Made by a program: the position numbers and the translations under genes. Below are positions 18,281-29,698 of a stretch of DNA of 64,000 bases, piece after piece. The stretch is from Paraburkholderia silvatlantica (GTDB lineage Bacteria > Pseudomonadota > Gammaproteobacteria > Burkholderiales > Burkholderiaceae): positions 310,001 through 374,000 of the forward strand of contig NZ_QEOL01000003.1 of the NCBI RefSeq assembly GCF_003096715.1. The letters are read 5' to 3'. How positions within the stretch are numbered: position 1 is the first letter of the stretch; every line of letters starts with the position of its first letter. The notes beneath the pieces are model-generated. The model searched no databases and was not told the origin of the DNA. It saw only the letters and a program-made list of their open reading frames with translations.

Positions 18281-18297
18281 GCTGATCACGTTTTAGC
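18281..18297. promoter_or_regulatory. LacI-family operator of the ribose operon
   Basis: GCTGATCACGTTTTAGC has imperfect GCTGA / TTAGC arms around a central CG-type core, similar to the operators of the Cra/FruR/RbsR branch. It lies 12 bases after the proposed -10 box, where a bound repressor would block transcription. Confidence 0.5.
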
Positions 18298-18342
18298 ACG
18301 GCAAAAAACCGCAGATGCGGCAAGCCGTGGAAAGGGAGTGCA

Positions 18343-19266
18343 ATGGCGCGCGTAGTGGTGGTGGGTAGCATCAACATGGACATGGTCGTCGCGACCGACA
18401 CGTTTCCCCGGCTCGGCGAGACGCTGTTCGGCACGCATTTCTCGACGCATCCGGGCGGCAAGGGCGCGAACCAAGCGGTCGCAGCGGCGCGCCTTGGCGC
18501 CGAGGTGACGATGATCGGCCGCGTCGGCGCCGATGCGTTCGGTGCCGAAATGAAAGCGACGCTGGCGCGCGAAGGCGTCGATATCGCCCATGTGAGCACG
18601 GCGCGCGAGGCGACCGGCATCGCGTCAATCACGCTCTCGGGCGGCGATAACGCGATCATCGTCGTGCCAGGCGCGAACCACGCGCTTTCGCCCGAGGACA
18701 TCGACCGTGCGAGTGCCGCGATCGCACAGGCCGACGTCGTGCTCGCACAACTCGAAGTGCCCTATGCAACGGTGCTGCACGCCGCGCGGCGCGCCCGCGA
18801 ACACGGCAAGCCATTCTTTCTCAATCCCGCGCCCGCAATCGAACTGAGCGGCGAGCTGCTCGAGCTGACCACGCTGCTCACGCCAAACGAGCATGAGCTC
18901 GCGACCGCGCTGCAAACGCCGGAAGGCGCGTGGGCCGAGGTCATCGCGCGCGCGCCCGTGCATGGCCCGCGTATTGCCATGACCCACGGTAAAGACGGCG
19001 CGTATTACGCGAACCCCGACGCCGGCGCCAATGGCGCGCTCGTGCATGAGCCGGGATTCGCCGTCGAAGCCGTCGATACGACCGGCGCCGGCGACACGTT
19101 CAACGGCGCGCTCGCGGCGTTCTGGCATCTCGGCATCGGCAAGGCCGTGCGGCGCGCGAACGCGGCGGCCGCGCTTTCGGTGACGCGCGCCGGCGCGCAG
19201 GGCGGCATGCCCACGCTCGCCGAGCTCGAAGCCTTCCTGAACGCACAAGCCCGGAATTCGCAGTGA
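18343..19266 (+). CDS. rbsK: Ribokinase
   Basis: Phosphorylates D-ribose to ribose 5-phosphate. PfkB-fold kinase of 307 residues with the N-terminal signature GSINMDMVVATDTFPRLGET, the substrate motif HPGGKGANQAVAAARLG (about 39-55), and the C-terminal PfkB signature DTTGAGDTFNGALAAF (about 246-261) containing the catalytic Asp and anion hole. First gene of rbsKDACB; its stop codon overlaps the GTG start of rbsD by 4 bases. A GGAG-type ribosome site (AAAGGGAG) precedes the ATG. Confidence 0.95.
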   Translation: MARVVVVGSINMDMVVATDTFPRLGETLFGTHFSTHPGGKGANQAVAAARLGAEVTMIGRVGADAFGAEMKATLAREGVDIAHVSTAREATGIASITLSGGDNAIIVVPGANHALSPEDIDRASAAIAQADVVLAQLEVPYATVLHAARRAREHGKPFFLNPAPAIELSGELLELTTLLTPNEHELATALQTPEGAWAEVIARAPVHGPRIAMTHGKDGAYYANPDAGANGALVHEPGFAVEAVDTTGAGDTFNGALAAFWHLGIGKAVRRANAAAALSVTRAGAQGGMPTLAELEAFLNAQARNSQ

Positions 19267-19661
19267 AAAAACACGGACATCTGAATCGCGACATCGCACG
19301 TGTGCTGGCCCGCATGGGCCACACGGACAGCCTCGTGATCGCCGACTGCGGGCTACCGGTCCCCGACGGCGTGGAATGCATCGACGTTTCGCTCGCGCTG
19401 GGCGTGCCCGACTTCTTCGCCGTGCTCGACAGCGTGCTCGCCGATTTCAAGGCCGAGCGCGCAGTGTTCGCGAGCGAGGCGCAGGGACACAACGCGGCCG
19501 TGGCGGCGCGCAGCCGCGAGATGGCCGCTGCGCACATCGCCGTGGAGAACGTGCCGCACGAAGAATTCAAGCGCCGCTGCCGCGAGGCGAAGGCGGTGAT
19601 CCGCACCGGCGAGTGCACCCCCTATGCGAATGTGATTTTGCATTCGGGCGTGATCTTCTGA
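19263..19661 (+). CDS. rbsD: D-ribose pyranase
   Basis: Converts beta-D-ribopyranose to the furanose form used by ribokinase. 132 residues, the family length. It has the N-terminal LNRDIARVLARMGHTDSLVIADCGLPVP with the catalytic His (H20) and Asp, and the C-terminal RTGECTPYANVILHSGV. The start is GTG at 19263, overlapping the end of rbsK (GTGA), so the two are translationally coupled. rbsA follows after 10 bases. Confidence 0.93.
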   Translation: MKKHGHLNRDIARVLARMGHTDSLVIADCGLPVPDGVECIDVSLALGVPDFFAVLDSVLADFKAERAVFASEAQGHNAAVAARSREMAAAHIAVENVPHEEFKRRCREAKAVIRTGECTPYANVILHSGVIF

Positions 19662-19671
19662 GAGGTCCAGG

Positions 19672-21174
19672 ATGCAAGTGATGATGCAGGGGATCGGCAA
19701 GGCGTTCGGTCCGGTTCGGGTGCTCGAAGGCGTCGATTTCCGCATCGAGGCGGGCGAGATCCACGCGTTGATGGGCGAGAACGGCGCAGGCAAATCGACG
19801 CTCATGAAGATCCTGAGCGGCGTGTATCAAGCCGATGCAGGCGAGATCCTCGTGGATGGGCGCCCGGTGCAGATCCGCAGCACCGTCGAGGCCGAACGCG
19901 CGGGCATTGCTATCATTCACCAGGAATTGAACCTCATCCCGCAGTTGACGGTGATGGAGAATCTTTTCCTTGGCCGCGAGCCGAGCCGCTTCGGAATGGT
20001 CGATATCGCGACGATGCGCAAAGAGGCGCGCAAATGGCTCGACAAGGTCGGTGCGCAGCGTATCGATCCGCAGACCGAGGCGGGGCTGCTCTCCATCGGT
20101 CAGCAGCAACTCGTGGAAATCGCCAAGGCGCTGTCGCTGAATGCGCAGGTCCTTGTGATGGACGAGCCGACCGCGGCGCTCACGAACCGCGAGATCGAAA
20201 CGCTCTTCGAGATCATGCAGTCGCTCAAGGCGAGCGGGGTGGCGATCGTCTACGTTTCGCACCGCATGGAAGAGATATTCCGCGTGTGCGACAAGATCAG
20301 CGTGCTGCGCGACGGCCATTTCGTCGGCGAGCGCGCGATTCGCGAGACCGGTTTCGACGAGATCGTGCGCCTGATGGTGGGCCGCGAGATTGGCGAGCGT
20401 TTCCCGAAACGCAGCCATGCGCCGGGCGACGTACGCATGAGCGTGGCGGGTCTTGCGGACGACGGCCATATCGAAGGCATTACGTTCGACGTGCGCGCGG
20501 GCGAGGTGCTCGGTATCGCCGGACTCATGGGCGCGGGCCGCAGCGAGATTCTGCGCACGCTGTTCGGCGCGAACCGCAAGACTGCGGGCACCGTCATGCT
20601 CGACGGCAAGCCGCTCGAGGCGCGCGACGCGTCTGGCGCGATTGCGGCGGGCGTTGGTTTCGTCACGGAAGACCGCAAGCGCCAGGGGCTCGTGCTCGGC
20701 ATGTCGGTGCGCGAGAACGCGACGCTCGTGCATCTGGACCGGTACGCCACCCTCGGCTTCGTCAACGAGCGCGCGGAGCGCAGCGCTGTCGACGGTCTCA
20801 TCAAGCAGTTGCGTGTGCGTACGCGCGACGCCGAACTGGACGTCAAGGCCCTCTCGGGCGGCAATCAGCAGAAGGTCGTGTTCGCGAAGTGGCTGGCGCA
20901 GCCGCCGAAGGTGCTGCTGCTCGACGAGCCCACGCGCGGCGTGGACGTGGGCGGCAAGGCCGAGATCTACACGATCATCAATCAGCTCGCGGAGCAGGGC
21001 GTCGCCATCGTGATGGTGTCGTCCGAGCTGCCCGAAGTGCTGGCCATGAGCGACCGTATTCTCGTCATGCATCAGGGACGCCAGAACGGCATCTTCGAAG
21101 CCCGCACGGCCACCCAGGAACGGATCATGACGGCAGCAGCCGGCGGCCCGGCTACGCAAGCTGTCGCGGCCTGA
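19672..21174 (+). CDS. rbsA: Ribose ABC transporter, ATP-binding protein
   Basis: Cytoplasmic ATPase of the high-affinity ribose importer. It has two fused ABC domains, as in all CUT2 sugar importers: Walker A GENGAGKST (about residues 38-46), signature LSIGQQQLVEIAKALS and Walker B VLVMDEPTAAL in the first; a degenerate Walker A AGLMGAGRSE and signature LSGGNQQKVVFAKWL with LLLDEPTRGVDVG in the second. 500 residues. GAGAGGTCCAGG precedes the ATG. It works with the RbsC permease encoded next and the RbsB binding protein. Confidence 0.94.
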   Translation: MQVMMQGIGKAFGPVRVLEGVDFRIEAGEIHALMGENGAGKSTLMKILSGVYQADAGEILVDGRPVQIRSTVEAERAGIAIIHQELNLIPQLTVMENLFLGREPSRFGMVDIATMRKEARKWLDKVGAQRIDPQTEAGLLSIGQQQLVEIAKALSLNAQVLVMDEPTAALTNREIETLFEIMQSLKASGVAIVYVSHRMEEIFRVCDKISVLRDGHFVGERAIRETGFDEIVRLMVGREIGERFPKRSHAPGDVRMSVAGLADDGHIEGITFDVRAGEVLGIAGLMGAGRSEILRTLFGANRKTAGTVMLDGKPLEARDASGAIAAGVGFVTEDRKRQGLVLGMSVRENATLVHLDRYATLGFVNERAERSAVDGLIKQLRVRTRDAELDVKALSGGNQQKVVFAKWLAQPPKVLLLDEPTRGVDVGGKAEIYTIINQLAEQGVAIVMVSSELPEVLAMSDRILVMHQGRQNGIFEARTATQERIMTAAAGGPATQAVAA

Positions 21175-21217
21175 GCGAAGGCGCTGACTCATTCACTGAA
21201 AACTAGCGAGACATGAC

Positions 21218-22177
21218 ATGTCGCAAGTGACCCTCACCCCCGGCAGCCGGGCGACGCTGCAAAAGCTCGGACCCTTCGTGGCGCTGCTGATCATTTCCGT
21301 GGCGCTCTCGATCGTGAGCCGCGATTTCCTCACGCTCGACAACCTGCTCAACGTGATGCGTCAGGCGTCGATCAACGCGCTGATCGCGTTCGGCATGACG
21401 CTCGTGATTCTGCTCGGCGGCATCGATCTCTCGGCGGGCTCCGTGCTCGCGCTGTCGTCGGTGATCATCGCGACGCTGCTGAGCGCGGGCACGCCCGCCG
21501 TCGTCGCGACGTTCGCCGGCCTCCTGGCCGGCGGCTTGATGGGCTTCGCCAACGGTCTCGTGATCAGCAAGGGCAAGGTCGCGCCGTTCATCGCCACGCT
21601 TGGTTCGATGACGGTGCTGCGCGGCCTCGCGCTCGTCGTGTCGAATGGCAGCCCGATCAGCAGCTTCAACAGCGACTTTTTCTCGCTGCTCGGCGGCGGC
21701 TATGTCGCGCGCCTCGTGCCGATTCCCGTCGTGCTCATGCTCGTGATGTTCGGCGTGTTCTGGGTTCTGCTGCGCAAGACCGTGTTCGGCCGCCATATCT
21801 ACGCAACGGGCGGCAATGCCGAATCGGCGAAGCTTTCCGGCGTGAAGGTCGATCGCATCCAGCTGTGGGTATACACGATCGCGGGCGTCATGTCGGCGCT
21901 CGCCGGTGTGGTGCTGACCTCGCGGCTGAACTCCGCGCAGCCGACCGCGGGCACGGGCTACGAGCTCGACGCCATCGCGGCGGTCGTGCTCGGCGGCACG
22001 AGCCTCACGGGCGGCCGCGGCTGGATCTTCGGCACGCTCGTGGGCGCGCTCCTGATCGGCGTGCTCAACAACGGCCTGAACCTGCTCGACGTGTCGTCGT
22101 TCTATCAGCAGGTCATCAAGGGCATTGTGATCCTGCTCGCCGTGCTGATCGACCGCGGCAACAAGAAGTCGTCGTAA
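21218..22177 (+). CDS. rbsC: Ribose ABC transporter, permease
   Basis: Inner-membrane channel subunit of the CUT2 importer, 319 residues with 8-10 helices. Family landmarks include LDNLLNVMRQASINALIAFGMTLVI early, GGIDLSAGSVLALSSV (about 68-83), and GTGYELDAIAAVVLGGTSLTGGRG (about 246-269), the loop that contacts the ATPase. It is between rbsA (43-base gap) and rbsB (106-base gap). Confidence 0.93.
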   Translation: MSQVTLTPGSRATLQKLGPFVALLIISVALSIVSRDFLTLDNLLNVMRQASINALIAFGMTLVILLGGIDLSAGSVLALSSVIIATLLSAGTPAVVATFAGLLAGGLMGFANGLVISKGKVAPFIATLGSMTVLRGLALVVSNGSPISSFNSDFFSLLGGGYVARLVPIPVVLMLVMFGVFWVLLRKTVFGRHIYATGGNAESAKLSGVKVDRIQLWVYTIAGVMSALAGVVLTSRLNSAQPTAGTGYELDAIAAVVLGGTSLTGGRGWIFGTLVGALLIGVLNNGLNLLDVSSFYQQVIKGIVILLAVLIDRGNKKSS

Positions 22178-22283
22178 TACCCGGGCCGCACCACGTTTCA
22201 TTCGCGTGGCGCGGCAGTTTCACATCCATAGTCATCCTGAGTTTTTATCTCCACACACTCCACATATAACGAGGAGGAAGACA

Positions 22284-23258
22284 ATGCATCAGCACAACTC
22301 GCCGTCGATCCCGAAACTCTTTGCGGCGCTCGTCGCCGGTTCGCTCGTGCTGGGCCTCTCGGCCTGCTCGAAGGAAGGTCCGGGCAGCACGGCGGACGCC
22401 GGCGCGAGCGGCGCAGCGGCTGCGGCGCCGGCTTCGGGCGGCGCGGTCACGGTCGGCCTGTCGATCTCGACGCTCAACAATCCGTTCTTCGTCTCGCTCA
22501 AGAAGGGCGCCGAAGACGAGGCCAGGAAGGACGGCGTGACGCTCATCACCGTCGACGCGCAGAACGATCCGGCGAAGCAGCAGGCGAGCGTGGAAGACCT
22601 GATCGAAAAGAAGGTCAACGTCATCCTCATCAACCCGACCGATTCTTCAGCGGTGGCCAACGTCGTGAAGGAAGCGACGAGCAAGGGCATCAAGGTGATT
22701 TCGCTCGACCGCAGCGTGAACGGCGCGGAAGTCAGCTCGCATATCGCTTCGGACAACAAGGCAGGCGGCAAGATGGCCGCCGCTTTCCTTGCCGACAAGC
22801 TGGGCGGCAAGGGCAACGTCGTCGAGCTGCAGGGCATTCCGGGTTCGTCGGCTGCCAACGAGCGCGGCGCCGGCTTCGACGACGAAATCGCGGCAAAAGG
22901 CGGCGTGAAGATCGTCACGAAGCAGCCGGCCGACTTCGATCGCGCCAAGGGTCTTTCGGTGATGGAAAACATCATCCAGAGCAACAAGGACATTCAGGGC
23001 GTGTTCGCGCAGAACGACGAAATGGCGCTGGGCGCGGTGAAGGCGCTGCAGGCTGCGGGCCTGAAGAACGTGGCCGTGGTCGGCTTCGACGCCACCGACG
23101 ATGCGATCGCCGCGGTCAAGGCCGGCCAGATGGCCGCGACCGTGCAGCAGCAGCCCGAACTGATCGGCCAGTATGGCGTGCAGGCCGCGAAGAAGGTGGT
23201 CGACGGCCAGCCGGTCGACAAGTTCATCCCGGTGCCGCTGAACCTGTACAAGCAGTAA
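22284..23258 (+). CDS. rbsB: Ribose ABC transporter, substrate-binding protein with lipoprotein-type signal
   Basis: Periplasmic ribose receptor of the importer. 324 residues from the ATG at 22284, which has GAGGAGG 7-8 bases upstream. The signal peptide ends in LSACS, a lipobox-like sequence, followed by a Gly/Ala-rich linker; E. coli RbsB is instead soluble, so this one may be lipid-anchored. The binding domain has GLSISTLNNPFFVSLKKGAE, IINPTDSSAVANVVKEA and VVGFDATDDAIAAVKAG, the usual sugar-binding segments. A terminator follows at 23338, ending the rbsKDACB transcript. Confidence 0.93.
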   Translation: MHQHNSPSIPKLFAALVAGSLVLGLSACSKEGPGSTADAGASGAAAAAPASGGAVTVGLSISTLNNPFFVSLKKGAEDEARKDGVTLITVDAQNDPAKQQASVEDLIEKKVNVILINPTDSSAVANVVKEATSKGIKVISLDRSVNGAEVSSHIASDNKAGGKMAAAFLADKLGGKGNVVELQGIPGSSAANERGAGFDDEIAAKGGVKIVTKQPADFDRAKGLSVMENIIQSNKDIQGVFAQNDEMALGAVKALQAAGLKNVAVVGFDATDDAIAAVKAGQMAATVQQQPELIGQYGVQAAKKVVDGQPVDKFIPVPLNLYKQ

Positions 23259-23337
23259 GCCCGTTTTCAGGCGCGCGCGAGCGTAGTACCATCGGACGCG
23301 AAGGTCTTCGCGTACGCGCGCGCTTGAGAGCGACTGC

Positions 23338-23368
23338 GCGCCCCGTGCCATACGGGGCGCTTCGTTTT
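23338..23368 (+). terminator. Rho-independent terminator after rbsB
   Basis: A 9-bp perfect stem (GCGCCCCGT / ACGGGGCGC, loop of 5) is followed by TTCGTTTT. A second small palindrome, CGCGAAG-GT-CTTCGCG, lies just before it (23297-23312). It should separate rbsB from rbsR, which then needs its own promoter or readthrough. Confidence 0.7.
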
Positions 23369-23455
23369 GGGGCTTGCCCTCGCTCGCCGCCGCGTCGCCG
23401 GCGCTTCGCCCCCGCGTTCATCCGATCCCCAACCTACATCCAGCAGGAACGCCGC

Positions 23456-24487
23456 GTGTCCCAGTTCGAGCGTCTGACTATCGACGACATTGCTCGCCTC
23501 GCGGAGGTTTCGCGCACCACGGCCAGCATGGTGCTCAACGGCAATGCCGAGCGTTACCGCATATCGGCGGCGACGGTCGAGCGCGTGCTGCAGGTGGCGA
23601 GGGACCATCATTTCACGCCGTCGCAATCGGCGCGCGCGCTACGCTCGCGGCGCAGCAACACGATCGGCCTCGTGATACCCGATCTGACCAACTCGGCGCA
23701 CGCCGCGCTTGCCCAGGCCATGGAATGGCAATGCCGCGAGCGCTACCGCTATCAGCTCGTGATCGTGACGAGCGACGAAGATCCGGTGCGTGAGACCGAG
23801 GGCATCGCGCGTCTGGTCGCGCAGCAGGTGGACGGCGTGGTGGTCGTGCCGTGCACCGCCGATGCGCCGCGCTACGACAAGTGGGTCAAGCGTCTGCCGA
23901 TCGTGTTCGCCGACCGCCGCGTGGCGGCGAGCGCGATTCCCTATGTGATTACCGACGCCGCCGAAACGGTGGCCGCTTTGGTGGGCGAGACGATCGGGCA
24001 AGGCGCGCGGGAAGTGGTGTTCTTCGGCGGCCAGCCGGAACTCTCGCCGAGCCGCGACCGCCTGGCGGGCTATCGGCTCGCGCTCGAGCGGCATGGCATT
24101 GCGGAGCAGGCCGACTGGGTGTTTCAGCGCGACTACCAGAGGGAGTCGGGCTATGCGCTGATGAAGGCCTGGTTCGAGGCGCATGGGCGTTATCCCGAGG
24201 CGCTGTTCGCCGGTTCGATCACGTTGCTCGAAGGATTGCTCGAATTCGTGAACGAAGCGCATCAACTGGCCCAGGCGCCGGGCCGCGTGATGACCTTCGA
24301 CGATCATCAACTGCTCGACTGCCTGCCGCTTCGCATCGACGCCATCGTGCAGGACAGCGCGCAACTTGCGCAACATAGCCTGCGTTGCGTATTCTCGCTG
24401 CTCGAAGGCGAAGGCTCGCCCGAGTCCATTCAGGTGCCCGCGCAGATCCATTATCGGCAGCGGCACGGGCGGCCTGACCTGCGCTAA
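23456..24487 (+). CDS. rbsR: LacI-family regulator of the ribose operon
   Basis: Ribose-responsive repressor, 343 residues. An N-terminal helix-turn-helix (TIDDIARLAEVSRTTASMVLNG) and hinge (ALRSRRSNTIGLVIPDL) resemble the Cra/FruR branch; the sugar-binding periplasmic-type core follows. Start: GTG at 23456 with AGGAA upstream. An open frame extends 44 codons further upstream through the rbsB terminator, so those codons are not accepted. Position after rbsB and the palindrome at 18281 support control of rbsKDACB. Confidence 0.86.
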   Translation: MSQFERLTIDDIARLAEVSRTTASMVLNGNAERYRISAATVERVLQVARDHHFTPSQSARALRSRRSNTIGLVIPDLTNSAHAALAQAMEWQCRERYRYQLVIVTSDEDPVRETEGIARLVAQQVDGVVVVPCTADAPRYDKWVKRLPIVFADRRVAASAIPYVITDAAETVAALVGETIGQGAREVVFFGGQPELSPSRDRLAGYRLALERHGIAEQADWVFQRDYQRESGYALMKAWFEAHGRYPEALFAGSITLLEGLLEFVNEAHQLAQAPGRVMTFDDHQLLDCLPLRIDAIVQDSAQLAQHSLRCVFSLLEGEGSPESIQVPAQIHYRQRHGRPDLR

Positions 24488-24654
24488 CCCTGCACGCACG
24501 TAAACGACTTCGCGCTGTTCACGCCGCTCGCGCCGTTATAGCTGGGCCAGGCGGGAAACTGGCACGGCGGCTGCGTGCGGCCCGGCACGCCCGCGGTGTC
24601 GGTCACGATCTGGCGCGCCGGCGGTGTGCCGTGCCCGACCCAGTTGGTAGTATC
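24484..24654 (-). pseudogene. 3' remnant of a tannase/feruloyl-esterase gene
   Basis: About 55 codons ending at the stop at 24484 read NWVGHGTPPARQIV, then GVPGRTQPPCQFPAWPSYNG and a final SFTCV. This is the order seen at the C terminus of tannase/feruloyl esterase proteins: a WVEHG-like helix, RTRPLCPYP, then a second Cys in a NFVC-like tail. Nothing upstream on the minus strand continues the protein: the region beyond about 24655 is the start of the debranching-enzyme gene. It is judged a truncated gene end left by a rearrangement. The identification is from remembered family sequence and needs a search. Confidence 0.5.
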
Positions 24655-24688
24655 TTTGCGCAGGTGATCCACGAGAGCAGGACAACCG

Positions 24689-26650
24689 ATGACGCGTCTT
24701 GACAGCCCCATCGATGCGCAGCGCCTCGACGACGAATGGCTCGAAGCGGACGGCGCCGGCGGATTCGCGTCCGGCACGGTCGGCACCGCGCGCACGCGCC
24801 GCTATCATGCGCTGCTGCTCACGGCTGCGCAGCCGCCTACGAACCGCGTGGCGCTCGTCAACGGCATCGAAGCCTGGCTCGAGGACGGGGAGCGCAAGAC
24901 TGCGCTGACGATGCAGCGCTACGCACCAGACCTGCTCTATCCCGATACCTCGGAGCGCATCGCAAGCTTCGACACATCGCCGTGGCCCACGTGGCGCTAC
25001 CGGCTGGAAGGCGGCGCCGAGCTCACGGCAGAAGTGTTCGTGGCCAAGGCGAGCCGCGAGACCGTGCTGCGCTGGCGGCTCGACGTGTCGTCCGGGACTG
25101 GCGATGCCGTGCTGAAAGTCCGCCCGTTGATTTCGGGCCGCGACTATCACGGGCTGCATCACGAGAACGCGGCATTCGATTTCAACGCCCGGATCGACGG
25201 CGAGCACGTGCGCTGGCAACCGTACCGCGATCTGCCCGCCATCGTCGCGCACGCGAACGGCGGCTATGCGCACGCGCCGGACTGGTACCGCAACTTCTGC
25301 TATACGCGCGAACGCGAGCGCGGCCTCGACTGCATCGAGGATCTCGCGACGCCAGGCGTGTTCACGTTCGATCTGCGCAAGGCAGACGCTGTCATGTTGT
25401 TGCGCGCGCAATCATCGCCGGGCGCACCCGATGCCTCGTTCGACAGCCGAGAAAGCGCGATGAGCCGCGCGCAACGGCTCGCCGGCTTCGAAGAGGTGCG
25501 CCGGGCGTCGCCCGGCTCGCGCCTGCAGCATTCAGCGAGCGCCTATGTCGTCGCGCGCGGCGACGGCCGCACGATCGTCGCGGGCTATCCGTGGTTCACC
25601 GACTGGGGCCGCGATACGTTCATCGCCATGCGTGGCCTGCTGCTCGCGAACGGGCGCTATGAGGAGGCCGGCACGATCCTGCTCGAATGGGCGGCGGCCG
25701 TTTCAGAGGGCATGCTGCCGAATCGCTTCCCCGACGCGGGCGGCGAGCCCGAATACAACTCCGTCGATGCATCGCTGTGGTTCGTCGTGGCGGTGCACGA
25801 CTACTTCGCCGCGGCGAACGTGCCGCGCGGAGCGCGGCATGCGCTGCAAAGCGCCGTCGACGCCATCCTCGAAGGCTATGCGCGCGGCACGCGCTACGGG
25901 ATCGCAGCCGATCCGCGCGACGCGCTGCTGCGAGCGGGCGTGCCGGGCGTGCAGCTCACCTGGATGGATGCGAAGGCGGGTGACTGGGTGGTCACGCCGC
26001 GCATTGGCAAGCCGGTCGAAATTCAGGCGCTGTGGATCAATGCGCTGCGCATTGCCGCGGCATGGGATACGCGCTGGCGCGAACTCGAAGCGCGCGCCAG
26101 CGCCTCGTTTGCCGGGCGCTTTGTCGATCCGTCGACGGGCGCGCTCTTCGACGTGGTCGACGTCGATCATGTGGAGGGCACGGCCGATCGCTCGATTCGG
26201 CCGAACCAGATCTTCGCAGCAGGCGGTCTGCCGTTCGCGCTGCTCGAAGGCGATGCGGCGCGCCCGGTCGTCGCGCAGGTCGAGGCCAATCTGCTCACGC
26301 CGATGGGGCTGCGCACACTCGCACCGTCGGACCGCGCGTATCGTGGGCAGTACCGTGGCGGCGTGCTGGAGCGCGACGGCGCCTATCATCAGGGCACTGT
26401 CTGGCCCTGGTTGCTCGGCCCCTTCGTGGACGCCTGGCTGCACGTGAACGGCGATCACGCGGCGCAGCGCGCGCTTGCTCGCGAGCGGTTCGTCGTGCCG
26501 CTGCTCGCGCATCTCGACCGGGCCGGGCTCGACCATGTTTCCGAGGTCGCCGATGGCGACGCTCCGCACCCGCCCGGCGGCGCACCGTTCCAGGCATGGT
26601 CGCTCGGCGAATTGCTGCGCGTTCTCAAGCGGCTTGGCGACGCCGGCTAG
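24689..26650 (+). CDS. Glycogen-debranching-type enzyme (amylo-alpha-1,6-glucosidase)
   Basis: 653-residue predicted alpha-glucan hydrolase. The N-terminal domain begins EWLEADGAGGFASGTV, the standard opening of bacterial/archaeal-type debranching enzymes (GH133). The (alpha/alpha)6 catalytic domain has WFTDWGRDTFIAMRG (about 303-317), NRFPDAGGEPEYNSVDASLWF (residues split by the active-site Asp), LTWMDAKAGDWVVTPR and a late YHQGTVWPWLLGPFVDAWL. It would remove alpha-1,6-linked glucose from glycogen stubs. The start ATG at 24689 follows GAGCAGGACAACCG, a weak ribosome site. It forms a likely unit with the following glucosidase gene. Confidence 0.85.
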   Translation: MTRLDSPIDAQRLDDEWLEADGAGGFASGTVGTARTRRYHALLLTAAQPPTNRVALVNGIEAWLEDGERKTALTMQRYAPDLLYPDTSERIASFDTSPWPTWRYRLEGGAELTAEVFVAKASRETVLRWRLDVSSGTGDAVLKVRPLISGRDYHGLHHENAAFDFNARIDGEHVRWQPYRDLPAIVAHANGGYAHAPDWYRNFCYTRERERGLDCIEDLATPGVFTFDLRKADAVMLLRAQSSPGAPDASFDSRESAMSRAQRLAGFEEVRRASPGSRLQHSASAYVVARGDGRTIVAGYPWFTDWGRDTFIAMRGLLLANGRYEEAGTILLEWAAAVSEGMLPNRFPDAGGEPEYNSVDASLWFVVAVHDYFAAANVPRGARHALQSAVDAILEGYARGTRYGIAADPRDALLRAGVPGVQLTWMDAKAGDWVVTPRIGKPVEIQALWINALRIAAAWDTRWRELEARASASFAGRFVDPSTGALFDVVDVDHVEGTADRSIRPNQIFAAGGLPFALLEGDAARPVVAQVEANLLTPMGLRTLAPSDRAYRGQYRGGVLERDGAYHQGTVWPWLLGPFVDAWLHVNGDHAAQRALARERFVVPLLAHLDRAGLDHVSEVADGDAPHPPGGAPFQAWSLGELLRVLKRLGDAG

Positions 26651-26764
26651 CCCGCACCCGCGGCGCGGCGCGCGCGCCCGACGGGCAAACCGCGCTAGCA
26701 TGGGAGACTCGCGGCGTTCGCCGCTCGCGCCCCACCTCGGCGGCCCCAATTCAAGGAGATGCCC

Positions 26765-29485
<2,721 letters not shown>

Positions 29486-29698
29486 GCGCGAAGGATCAGC
29501 CTCGTTGATAACTGTGTGCCGCGAACCGGCACTCGCCATGTTTAAGAGTTGGTCAGGAGATAACACCCGCGCCGCCCGAAATTCGCAAACATGGCCAGAA
29601 CGCCCGGCAGTAAAGCGTTCGAGAGTACTGGCACAGTCGATGCGTTCACGCCGACCGACAGTTGGGCACAGCCAGCTGCAGCCGAGTCGAGGTGCAAC

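Noticed and set aside
19567-21192. 541-codon minus-strand frame over rbsA
   Set aside because: Antisense to a clear ABC ATPase; composition is Arg/His-rich shadow type.
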